DNA of 64,000 bases, from positions 2,971,001 through 3,035,000 of the forward strand of contig JAUIZM010000012.1 of assembly GCA_030848705.1 (NCBI GenBank), written 5' to 3'. Origin of the DNA: Heracleum sosnowskyi. Its lineage: Eukaryota; Streptophyta; Magnoliopsida; Apiales; Apiaceae. The notes below the pieces were generated by a model. That model searched no databases, was not told where the DNA came from, and saw only the letters and a list, made by a program, of their open reading frames with translations. Shown here in pieces: positions 34,196 through 45,786 of the stretch. Numbering within the stretch: position 1 is the first letter of the stretch; the number at the start of each line of letters is the position of its first letter. The position numbers and the translations under genes were made by a program.

Positions 34196-35814
34196 ACTGT
34201 TGCCATCGTTGCAATATCTGCTGCTCGTTTTAGTGACAAATCCTGGTCCCGTTGATTCGACTCACTTAATGCCTCTGTCCACTTGATTTCAGATCTTCTG
34301 CATATGCAGTTCAGTTCGGATAATGTTTACAATTCTTGGCACAAAAAATTGAGAAATAAGAAATATAATACTGGTAGATTTCTCTTGTTTTATACGAAAA
34401 ATAGCATCCCGGGCGTCTATATCCGGGAGAGAATATACGATTACAACCGAATAACATTCGCTTGTTATAAACTCAAAGAAAAAAAAAATCAAAGAGTAAT
34501 AAATACACTTCTCTTATTTTATTATAAGAAATTAATATTATTATTGAAATTTTAATATTACATCGAAAATAATCATAAGTTTTGTTTATTTTCTAATTAA
34601 TCTTGAGCTAGTAATTGTTGAAATATAGCATAAGATTAATTTGAGACCTTTCTAAGAGAGGATCTTAAGGTTTCAGATGAACCGGTTACTTAACATGGTA
34701 TCAAAGCTCTTATCAGCGGATATCACAAGATTCGACTCCTAAAAACTTAAGATTTTAAATAAATTGATTACTTAACTTTACGAATAAATATATTTAAAAG
34801 TAGTGTCGGCACTACAATGACAGGAAACAACTATGCGAATATGCTTTTATATGAGGCGCAAAGGTTGCTCTCTGAAAATTAATATATTAAATATCAGTAA
34901 CAAGTAAATTAAACTTTATTTTTTTTTTTATTTTGGATAAGAGTAAATCATGCTTTAGATTATCATAACATTTTATGTCTGAAATTTTCATGTTTGGTCG
35001 GTCCGTTTGAAAATGTAACAAATTTGACTGATTTCACAATTTTTTTTTATTCTAGTACCGACTAACTATAAAATCATATTTTAGTTAAACTATTCTACTT
35101 TTTAAAATCATGATTCGGTTTTCAAGATTGAAAAAAATCTAACTTTAGAAAAACGTATAGGAAAAGAGGAGGACCAACGATTCACTCGACCTGCAGTGAC
35201 TCAGTAGTCATTAGAGAAGAACGATTGATTACGGAACCTCCGGTGGACCAGGATGGGAAGTCAAATAAATTGAAATTTTGCGTCGGCTGCATGCAACTTG
35301 ACAATCTCGTGTTTCTGAAATTTTGTAGTATGTGATGATACGAAATCGAATTCATTAATGCTACTACCCAACCTCTTTGACTTATCAAAACCGGGATTTC
35401 AGTATTATTTGTCCAGGGCCAGGTTCAATAATGTTTGAACAAAATATTTTGATCGTATTTAGTATAATTTAATTTAACGGTTATCACATATTTGCCTATT
35501 CTAAAAATTTACAAAAAAATTTACAGAAAATTGTAGCATGATAAATGAAGAATATTTATTAATGAGCACATATATATGCACGCGAGATTCCATATTAATA
35601 TTAAAAAACTTACTATTTATTCATGTATCACGTAAATTTTGAAAAAAAAAATCAAACAATTTTAAAAATATTTAGCATTTTTTATCTTAATTTTGTGTTT
35701 TACGGTTTTACTCTAGCTATTATCACCCTATTCTTCTTAACAAGCAAGCAACATGTAACAACTCCATCTTTTATAAATAATTGTGAAAAGAAATACATGA
35801 TAAATCTCATATAA
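33279..35814. other. Non-coding intergenic DNA
   Basis: No gene recognised. Includes the second copy of the 250-bp repeat (33952-34195), a partial upstream module at 34.18-34.27 kb and GATTACGGAACCTCCGGTGG at 35.2 kb, a counterpart of sequences upstream of the GRP genes. Possibly the remains of another GRP copy, but no coding exon remains. Confidence 0.45.
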
Positions 35815-35817
35815 TAA

Positions 35818-36221
35818 GGGGACTCATTTGGTTGAGGGTAATTAATAAAGAGAAGGAGATGTTTGTTTGCACAAATGTTCATTCCCTTTGATCCTTTTTG
35901 GTTTAAGGTTTAGCCCCATAATCTTCTTAACCCATTCTCCACCTCCCACTGGATATTTCCTTTTCCTTTATTAACTTCTTTCCTATTTTCAATTATAATT
36001 TATATTTTAAATTATTAAAAAATAGATTAACGTGTAAATTATTTTTAGAAACTAAAATAATTTATAAATTAATTTTTTTTGTTATTTTATACGGTAATCA
36101 TATAATTTATGATTGATCAAAATCAATTAAAGTAAAACAATTCAAGATCATTCTTTTTATTTCTTCTCATTTCTTTTTGTGAATTTCATTCTGTTTTCCT
36201 ACGAGGAACCAAATGCCCCCC
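35818..36221. mobile_element. Tourist-like (PIF/Harbinger) MITE, 404 bp
   Basis: Left end GGGGACTCATTTGGTTGAGGG, right end complement GGGGGCATTTGGTTCCTCG. TAA direct duplication at 35815-35817 and 36222-36224. Terminal inverted repeats, TAA target and size fit a Tourist MITE. Confidence 0.8.
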
Positions 36222-36224
36222 TAA

Positions 36225-38952
36225 ACTTATAAGTTGGCGTTGACCAGTAATGTGCAATTCCTAAAAATCGATTTAATTTATATGACTTTAGTAGATGAGT
36301 TTCTTGTATACTACTGGTTCGTGATGCTCCAACGTGTCTTTGAAGTGTTTGATATTTTTATTTTTTTTGTCAAAAATAGAGCAAATTTCATTAATATTTT
36401 GAAAGAGATTCAATTGGAACAAACCCCCATACAACCAGGTTGAAAAACAAATAAACAAACTAAGTAATTAGTTGTTTTGTTTCCAGATTGCTTAAACTGA
36501 TTGAATACAAATATTCTTAAAATTAAAAATGAAGATAACAGTTTTCCGAGCAATCCAGTTTGCATCTCCTCTGAAAACAGTAGCTTCACAATTGACCTTC
36601 ACATTAACTTCATGGATAGTGCAATGTTCATACTTCAGAGAACTCAGTTGCAAAAACTAAGATTAGATACCTCATGTTATGAACAAATATTTTTTGTGAG
36701 AGGTGAGCACATGCGATTTTCACCACCGTTCCAAACGCACCCCAGCTATCTACTTGCCGGACACCAGCTATAGACCTGCCGAAAGTGGTGTTGATGCGAG
36801 ATATCCAGATCTCCCAATACACCGCAAAATTCATTTTTCAACACAACCAACACATCGCACAAAGCGAGACACATCGCATAAAGCGAGACAATCAAACACA
36901 CACCTAATAACTCAAACAGAACGAAACGAAAAACCCAAAAATTCAAATATCTCATAAATAAACCAATTTTTAACATGATGTTAGATCAGAGATTTTGAAT
37001 CCAAAACTGAATTTTATTATAAAATCCGAGCTCTTAATCTTAGTAGATCTGAAAACTAAAGTGAAGAAATTCAAATGGATTTTGCGAGTTTTGTGGAACA
37101 AATCTCGATTTTATTGAAATAAAATTGAAAAAACAAGAGAAGATGTGTTTTGTGGACAGAGATGATAAGAAATGGGATGGGGATGGAGATGGAAATGGGA
37201 AGAAAGAGGATGGGGATGAAGATGTTGGGGATAGGGTTAGGGGAAGATGGACTGGCCGACTCTCATTAACTCCTTATATATAATAAGCGTAAGGGAGATC
37301 TTATCCAAAACTTTGGTCGGTCACTGTACTACCAAAAGTATGTGATCCGTTGAATTATAAAACTATAAATATTCAAATAGATGAGGACCGTTAGATATAA
37401 TATTAAAAATTGTATTTGATTAATAATAGGATAGTATTTAAATACTAAAAGATGTATTTTGATAATTTAAACCAATTATAAATGGGTAATCTATATTGAA
37501 TAGAAATCTTTATGTAAAAATTCGTAATTATCTTTTCTTTTTAGTTTATGGATAGTTCCAGTTAGATAAAAATTATTAAACCATCATTAAATTAAAGATA
37601 ATTTTGTTAGCTTCGCATGGGCTGTAAAATCGTTAAAATCTGTTGTCTAAAACTCAAGATAGAACCCAAACAGTAAAGTGATTATCTAAATTTTAATAAA
37701 TATTTTTTTTATTGTAGCACCAATTTAATTTTTTTCCTAATTCTTTTAAGTTTATAAATTCTATTTTTATTTCAATAAAATATAAAAATCAATTTAAGAA
37801 AATATTAAAATCGATCTGGTCCATGTACGATCACTATACGACCAAATTAATAATTACAGTTAGATCTTAAATAGATCGATGAGAATTGTTAGATCTAATA
37901 TTAAAAAGTGTATCTGATTAATAATAGAATTATATTTAAATACTAAAAACTGTTTTTTGATAATTTAAAAGTTTTCAATGTAAAAATTCTTAAATCTCTT
38001 TTCTCTTGAATTTATGTATAGTTCCAATTAGATAATAATTATTAAACCAAATATCAAGATAACAATTCATATTGAGTACAATATTAAAAATTATCAATAT
38101 AATGCTGATGTCTATCATAATAATAATGATACACGTGAACCCACAGAGACTTACGAGAACTCCAGTACATAAATAAATTTAAACACTTTTTTCTGAAGGA
38201 ACATAACAATTTGATTAATCCAAATTATAATTATATTATTTTACATATAACAAACATAAAAGGATAATATCAAAATATTATCAAAATATTGAGGGTTTCA
38301 TATTCATAAACGATAATTTTGAATATAATACTTATATTAAAATGTGTATTTGATTAAACGTAGGATTATATTTAAATACTAAGAAGTGTGTTTTGATAAT
38401 TTGAACCAATTATAAATTGGTTTTCTATATTGAATTGAATTCTTTATGTAAAAATTCTTAACCATCTTTTCTTTTCGGTTTATGGGTAGGTCAACATGTC
38501 AAGTTAAATAATAATTATTAAACCATCATTAAATTAAAGATAATTTCGTTAGTTTCGCATAGGTTGTAAAATCGTCAAAATTCAATTTCTAAAACTCAGG
38601 ATAGAACCCAAATAGTAAAGTGAGTATCTAAATTTTAATAAATATTTTTTTTATTTTTGTAGCACCAATTTATTTATTTTTCCACTAATTGTTTTAAATA
38701 TAGAAATTTTATTTTTCTTTCAATAAAGTATTAAAATTAATTAAGAACAAATTCAAATCGATAAAGAATATAATAATATCAGAATAAAATTTTATATAAT
38801 CATAACATAATTTTTATTCTATTTAATAATTTTTAAGTAATAAAGTATTTTAAAATTTTATATACACCGTAAATAAAACCGAAACATTAAAAGTAAAAGC
38901 AGTCAATAAGATACTTATATCAGTATATACTTGATATCCTTATTATATTAAA
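36225..38952. other. Non-coding DNA with Helitron-derived repeats
   Basis: No gene. TCCTTATATATAATAAGCG at 37271 matches the 5' end of the Helitron family at 54.7-55.6 kb. AAATTATTAAACCATCATTA and the CTAAAACTCAAGATAGAACCC-type block recur at about 37.56, 38.50 and 39.02 kb. A short open frame at 36703-36957 and a GA-rich block at 37.14-37.26 kb have no recognisable product. Confidence 0.5.
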
Positions 38953-40176
38953 TCTTTATATATAATAAACATAATAGGGATCTTATCCAAAATTTTGATC
39001 GTACGGTCTTGGACAACCAAACTAATAAAGATAATTTAGTTATCTTCATGTGGGGTGTAAAATCGTCAAAATCTAATTTTTAAAACACAAGATAAAGCCC
39101 AAATTAGTAAAGTGGGTATTTAAATTCTAATAATAATTATTACGTCATCATTATTTTAATGCCAATTTAATTACTTTTTTCTAACTATTTTAAATTTAGA
39201 AATCTATTTTCAAAAATTCAAATCAATCTAAGAAAAATTCAAATCAACAAACAATATAATAATACGAGTATAAAATTTTATAAAATTGTGCATATTTTTT
39301 ATCTTATTTTATTAAATTTTATATCATAACTAATTAAATATTATTTATTATTAAATAATAAATTATACGCAAATAGTGATTTTGTTTTATAAGAACTCAT
39401 AGAGACCTAATTTCATTGTTAGCAGGACTATATTCATATTTAAAAAAACCGTATTTTGAAATTTTAGACTCAGCTAGCTACAGAAGAGGCATAACTTTTT
39501 TAACCTCTATACATTGTAAATTACTAAATTCGAAACTTTAAAAGTTTGTTAATCAATTAGTTTAGTACTTTTTTGAAAAATCGTAATTTATAAAAAATAT
39601 TATCAAATAACCCACGTCTACAAGAAAAAAAAATGAAAAAATTCTTATTTTTCAAAAAAACCTGTAAATTTTAATATGTTGTTGGTAGATTCAAACCTTA
39701 GATAATTCTACGTGATAATTTTACTGTTATATCTAACGTTTCTTAACAATTTAATTTGAAAGATCCAACGATTATGAATTGAGTGATCAAGCGACCAGAC
39801 TTATAAGAAAGCTTTCATTATTTAGTCTTTAATATAATAACATAGATATTTACGGGATATACTATAAAAAAAATGAATTTTATACAGAATTTCGATCGTC
39901 ACGGTGTACTACTTTAAAAGAAGAACTATTACAAAAAAATTATATTTTAATTAATAATTTATTTTCTCAAAAGTTCAAAATTCCCGCATCATTAACATAT
40001 TACAAAAAAGAGTATATTATATTTTAGAAATAAATATTTAAAAAAAAAAAAAAAATTGATGATGTTATCTTGGTAGTTTGATCCTAAATACCGCCAAAAC
40101 ATTCTCAACCGTTAGATCCAATACTTTTAATCAAAATAATTATAAATAAAATTTAAGTAACCGTGCTATAAGCTAG
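38953..40176 (+). mobile_element. Degenerate Helitron, about 1.2 kb
   Basis: Starts A|TCTTTATATATAATAAAC, ends GTGCTATAAGCTAG|T: TC start, CTAG end, A-T target. The terminal hairpin seen in the 54.7-kb relative is eroded here. Non-coding. Confidence 0.55.
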
Positions 40177-40663
40177 TTCACAATAGAAAGTTTATTAGCA
40201 TATCCGCTACTCTTGTATGCAGTGCCGAATTATGTGAAGTGTTTGATATTAAGTAATTAATCTGGTAAACCTGTTTATATTTTAGAACAATTGAACATAA
40301 TTTCTTTAAAATTAATGTGGTTGCTAAATATTATGGGTTTTTTTTAAATGTGACCTTGATCACTTTTTGAGAAACTATAATATTTTTTTATGAAAAAAGT
40401 AAACCTTAGTTATCCTTTTTAGAAGATTAATTAAAAATAACATTTTTATATTATAAATTTAACCACTAAAATGTTAAAACGATTAAAATTCGGCAATCAT
40501 ATTACACTTTACACTCTTATGACTCATTATAAGTATAAATTTCGGATATTATAATATTAAATTATTAATGGTCCTAGAATTAGAGTAGCCTGGATCCTTG
40601 AGTCTTCAATCCTCGTTGTTCTATTCATGATTCGTGCATGTACACATTAGTTTGTTTCGAGTC
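40177..40663. other. AT-rich intergenic DNA
   Basis: Nothing recognised before the hAT-like target duplication at 40664. Confidence 0.5.
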
Positions 40664-40678
40664 ATTTTGGATAGAGAT

Positions 40679-41905
40679 GGTTAACGGAGGAATTTGGTAT
40701 TAACAAAGTTTGAGGTTCTTCGCCGGAATCAAGATCTATAACGGTGGTCCTTAGATGGTAAATTCGTCGGAGTATGGTGGTTGTGTTTAATTGGTGGCTG
40801 AGATTGCTTAGGGTTTATGTTAGCTGCCTCAAAGTTCTCAACATTCGACCCCTTACAATTTGCCTACGTATCCCTATTTATAGGGAATCAAGCCAACGTA
40901 GTTCTTGGGGAGGAAGTTTCCTCCATGGGCTTGGTCTTTGATCTCCGGAGCCCATCCGAAGTCTTCTGTTGCCTTTCCATGCTTAGACGTAAGACTTTTC
41001 CACCGCCTTCCATGTATATGATTCTTTCCATACTTAAACATATGTCTTCCTTATCTTTCCTTACTTGAACGTAGGACTTCCATCTGTTTCCTTACTTAGA
41101 GTTTTATCTCACTTTAGGAATGTCTAACGATAAGGCCTAGTCACAAAGGCCCAAGGCTCGTCTATGACATCAGGACTTCATGGATAAGGAAACTTCCCCC
41201 GTCGAGGACTAGTCCTATCCATTACCAGCTATTTCCTTAATTCATAGACGCAGGTATAGCCATGACTTACCTTAAATGCTAGACGCATCCTTGTCCCCCG
41301 AATGAGAAGCACCCACCAGATAGCAGGACAAGTGATCCCAAGTGTTTGGGTGCAAAGTGCAGGATTACTCCAAAGTTCCCCAATGAGGACGCGCCCATTG
41401 AGTACAGGAACAGAGCTCCCAAAGCACACACCAAGATTAACCCCACATCCCCAATGAGGGCGCGCCCATTGAATACAGGAGGAGGCCTTCAGTCACGGAC
41501 ATCCCCCTCCTAGGGCACATCCTAGGAGGAAATTCTTCAATATTTAACCAATACCAAGCCAAGGGAACCATCCTTCATTATCAAGTTGCAAATTTAAACC
41601 AAGAGGACGCGCCCTCAAGGGGTGGACGGCCTAAAGGGCGCGCCCTCATCCTCATGAGGACAAGCCCAAAGTCATCCTTGTGTCAAATGAAGTCATTATT
41701 CTCCGTCAAGTCTTCCATCCATGTAGAGTTGTCATTACCATGAGGGCGCGTCCTCAAGGATGAACGGCCTAAAAGGGCACGCCCTTATCCCTTTGAGGGC
41801 AAACCCTAATATTAAACGTAACCCTAATTACAAAAATAACATAATTGAATTCATACTTGACTCGATCCTAACCTAAAAACCCATTATCGAATTTTGGCTA
41901 TAACA
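40679..41905 (-). repeat. Gypsy 3' LTR (element on minus strand)
   Basis: Ends TATAACA at 41905. Its first plus-strand base is G where the other LTR has T, so one terminal dinucleotide is mutated. Contains six GGRCGCGYCC-type motifs. Confidence 0.92.
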
Positions 41906-41918
41906 ACTACCCCCCAAT
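41906..41918 (-). promoter_or_regulatory. Gypsy polypurine tract
   Basis: On the minus strand AATTGGGGGGTAG lies directly before the 3' LTR. Confidence 0.75.
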
Positions 41919-42075
41919 TCAGTGTGAAGTTAAAAACGATACATTGAATTTCTTTATTCGTCAAAAAATCCCAACTTCTATTGCTTAAGGCGCGTCTTCC
42001 TGTAGGACACGCCCTGACTTTACCAGGTGATAGCACGTGCATTGACAGTTGTCTTCCATTAGGCGCAGCTTCCTC

Positions 42076-42083
42076 TATAAATA
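42076..42083 (+). promoter_or_regulatory. TATA box for the antisense gene
   Basis: CTCTATAAATACC lies outside the LTR, on the strand of the antisense ORF and 680 bp before its ATG. A leader with a likely intron follows (donor AAG|GTACAA at 42231; acceptor CAG at 42575 or 42539). It looks like a dedicated promoter rather than LTR readthrough. Confidence 0.55.
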
Positions 42084-42758
42084 CCTAAAAGTCGCTTTCC
42101 ACGTTTCACTTTACTTTTTTCTCAGAAAGAAAAACCTAATCGCCGCAGTTCGTTTTTTCAAGCAAAAATCCGGCCAAATCTTCGATTTTTGAACGTTTTT
42201 CTTCTCGATTCTTCTTCAGCAACTTCAAAGGTACAATTTCATACCATCATTTCATGTTTTTGCCATATATTTAGATCAAATCGAGAATATGACTGTTAAG
42301 CCTATTTTTGTGTTCTTGATGAAATGCGTGTATGTATGTTTGTATCTATCAGCGTCAGATCTTTATTTGTCATAATTTGATTTTAAATTATGTTTCCGTC
42401 ACTCCAGCTATAATTCGTAGACTTAGGACGCGTCCTTGTGCGACTGAGGACTAATTACGTTAATATTGTTAAGGCGCGTCCTTGTTATCTTATTCACCCG
42501 TGACGAATTTGTTTTCAATTTATAATATTTTCTTTACAGGACGCGTCCTTACCATCTTTTCCTTTCTCTTTTCAGCTGGAGGGTAAGGGCGCGTCTTCCC
42601 CGTTTCATCCCTTCAAGGACTTCAACAAACGTTTGGGAATTTATTCCCCTCCTTCAATCTCCTTTCCAGCACAAAGCTCTTCTTCAATTAGATCTTTCCA
42701 TACCCAAGCGATAGAATAATTACGCGAAGCATCTCCTTTTAAAGGTGATACAGAAATC

Positions 42759-45190
42759 ATGTCGTCCCCTTTAACTTCAAACTCATCCCTTCCACATGTT
42801 GATGATCTGAATTTGGAAGTAACAAGCCATCATAGTAGGACGCGCCCCCAACAATTTAAACCGGTTGTAGACGAGGGTAATGATGTCATAGAAGATACGG
42901 AGACCACCATTTTTCGACAAAAAAGAGGAAAACAAATTGAATCGTCAAGTTCTGAGGGCACGTCCGATTCTGAGACAGAATCTAATTGTGAAGACGCGTC
43001 CTCAGATAGTCCCTATCCTCATATAGACGAAGATGATCGTACATTCCTTCCTGAGAGTTCCCCCATTCCATTCATTCATCCTGAAATCGCTGAGGAGGAA
43101 ATTGACCTTGATTGGGGCCAATACAAGGATACACTTTCAGAGGCCGAGAAAAGAAGATTAAGGAAGCAAAACAATAAGTTATTTTGTGTAGCCATGTCAT
43201 CCACCGTTTCTGTTGAGGAGATAACCTGGAGTATGACTTATTACCAAATGGAGGGCAAATGGGCGCGTCCTCCCTCCCTTATGAGGCCACATATCTTCAA
43301 ATGGCCCGAACCTTTCAAAACACCTAGAATGGTGACCTCTCCCAAGTTAATGGCCTTGGGAGTGGGCGCGCCCCTTCATCCTTATCTCAAAAGTATCCTC
43401 CAATGGTATGATATTGCCCCCATCCAACTTTCTCCAAATTCTTACAAACTAGCTCTTGCATTGTTTATTTTATATAATGACGAAGGAATCTCCACTCCAC
43501 CAACAATGGAGGAATTCAGCTATTTCTTTGCCATCAGAAAAAGTTCAAAAGGATACTTTTTTCTGACACCACAACATAAGCATAACAGAATTGGTTTCTC
43601 CAACGGGAAGGTTAGTCACGAGAAGAACTGGAAAGAACCATTCTTCTATCTTTGGAATGTAGAGAGAATCAGAGTAGTGTTCAATTGTAACTATAGTAAG
43701 TATGCGCCCTCTCTTTTATTTTTAACTAATTCACTTACTTAGGACGCGCCTTTTATTATTGTATTCGCTTCTTTACTTCGTGTAGATAATAGAAATACAA
43801 AAGAACTCTTTGGTGAAGCAAAGAAGAGAGCTGATAAGATCCTTGCCCTTCCTTCATCGAGATTCCACTTAAAAACTCTAATATCTGAAGAGAATCTTAA
43901 AAGAGTTGGAATTCTCAAAAAGGAAGTCGGAACCATTATCCCTTTCCAACGGTTTAGGAAGGGGGTGCCAATCAAAGGTGGCAAAGATTCTGATTCTGAC
44001 GAGGGTGAAGAGGAATATGAGGATAAATCTGAAAAAGGTACACAAACCTTTAAGGGCGCGCCCTTTAGTCAGGGTGAATTCGTTTACTAAATCTTGTTTG
44101 TTCCATTGTACTTTATTAAACTTCTTGATTACGTTGTTTATTTATTACACTTTCCTTGGACGCGTCGTAATATGATGTATCGTTTACTTTTTCAGATATG
44201 GATAGCCTTCCTGCTGGTTGGGGTCTTGAAATGGGGAATGCCCCCACTGCCAGGGCTACTAAAAGGACTAAGACGCGTGCTCATAGGAAGGATGTCAAAA
44301 AACCTGCGACTGAAACCAAAAACCCTCAGTCAGCATTTGATCAGGAAAAAGACAAGACCAGAAAAAGGAAGGAGGACGCTGAGGTGGTTGTTATCACAGA
44401 GGGCGCGTCCTCTAAAAAATTGAAGTCTTCATCGTTCTCCTTGGTCTCAGCTGCTTTAAGTCCTCTAGCAATTCCTTTCGTCTCTGATGATGACATTCTC
44501 AAATGGAGACAAATGGATTCTTTAGAAGAAAATGAAGCGATCATTAAGGCTTCTTCTGAGATGCTTGTCGCTGCTCTGACTCGCCAAAGCTCTCTCCAAA
44601 AAGATAAGGCGCGTCTTGAGTCTCTTGAGAAAGAAACAAGCAAACTTTCAAAACAAATTGAAGACCGTAACTAGGCCTTGGATAAACTAAAGAATGAACT
44701 TTTGCAGAAACAGAATTACTATGATAGTGAACTCAAACTGCAAGAAGAGGTGGTAAATGACCTAGGCATTACTGTCAATGATCTCAAGGAAGAAAACATC
44801 AAGCTAAAAAATCAAGTGACTGAGATTGTAGAGGACCAGCAGAATGGTTGGGCTAAGGAGAAGAAAAAGGTTGAAGGCGCGTCCTTCATGAAAGGTTTCA
44901 GAAACTATGCTTCAGGATTTCTTGCCCAAGATCCTGACTATGACTTTTCAAAGTTTGGTGAAGAAACCGTGCTGTGGATTTCAAAATTCAAAGTCGAAGA
45001 AGCTGCTGAAATCAGGGCAAAACGAGTTTTTCTCGGCTTAGAAGAGGCTTCTCCTATACCTGATGGTGACCAGGACGCGCCTTCTGATGACGCATCTCCA
45101 AGACAAAAGGAAGCTAACCCAAACGAGCAAGAGCACGATTCGTCCCAAGTTGATGTTGTCAAGGACGTTCCTCCCACCGATCAAACCTAA
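42759..45190 (+). CDS. Antisense gene of the Gypsy element (PF04195-like), three exons, one nonsense codon
   Basis: Join 42759-43695, 43786-44037, 44196-45190. GTAAGT/GTGTAG and GTACAC/TTTCAG borders keep phase across all exons, giving 727 codons with one in-frame TAG at 44672-44674. Exon 1 has an acidic Ser-rich N-terminus, then HPYLKSILQWYDIAPIQLSP and an FFLTPQ segment, matching the putative gypsy-type transposon domain (PF04195). Exon 3 encodes a basic segment and a long coiled coil (KNELLQKQNYYDSELKLQEE), then an acidic tail. Antisense ORFs of this sort are reported in some Tat-lineage elements; their role is unknown. It could also be viewed as a captured host gene. The nonsense codon falls in the coiled coil. 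Confidence 0.75.
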
Positions 45191-45786
45191 GAACGCGCCT
45201 TAAGTTTCTTGTTACTTTAAACATTATGAGGTGCAGGCCCTCCTTTGAAGCTTTGCAAGCTGTAAACTAACTTAGGCTCTATTTTGTTAAGAACCATGGT
45301 TTGTTCCCAACTTTATATTATTCGTATGCTTGCTTTTCTTAACTGCCTTGCTCATTTACATCACTTGCTCACTTGTCGAAGATACATCCTGTTCTTTGAA
45401 GGAATCAGTTAGGACGCGTCCGGTCAGCACGTGTCAAAATATTCAGCATGTGTTATTCTTTTAAATTTATCAACCATCATAAGACGCGTCTTAACATTAT
45501 ATATCCCAGGGCGCGTCTTCATTTACCAACCAAAATATTGCTCAAACAAACATAATAAACTTAAAATTATAAAATTTCTGAAAATTCTTGATGCGATTTT
45601 TATAAATAATGCGCTCCGGTGTGAAAGCCACTCTGGTCCCAAGGCTAATGCTCTTTGGGGAAATAAAAACTTGAAAATCTCAACTATTCAAGGTGGGATG
45701 TACATGCACTACCCCCCTAGACTAGGAGGAAATTTATTTCTTCTAGTTTATTTAGATAGATAATATAGGGGGTACACAACCACTCC
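45191..45786. other. Convergent 3' region between antisense gene and pol
   Basis: No ORF. Holds several motif copies (GGACGCGTCC at about 45413, GACGCGTC at about 45483, GGGCGCGTCT at about 45510). Presumably contains both 3' UTRs. Confidence 0.6.

Noticed and set aside
36703..36976. Overlapping plus- and minus-strand open frames near 36.8 kb
   Set aside because: No recognisable product, no splice support, low-complexity surroundings.
40817..41068. Open frame inside the Gypsy LTR (repeated at 52753-53004)
   Set aside because: Present in both LTRs, no domain, better explained as regulatory sequence.
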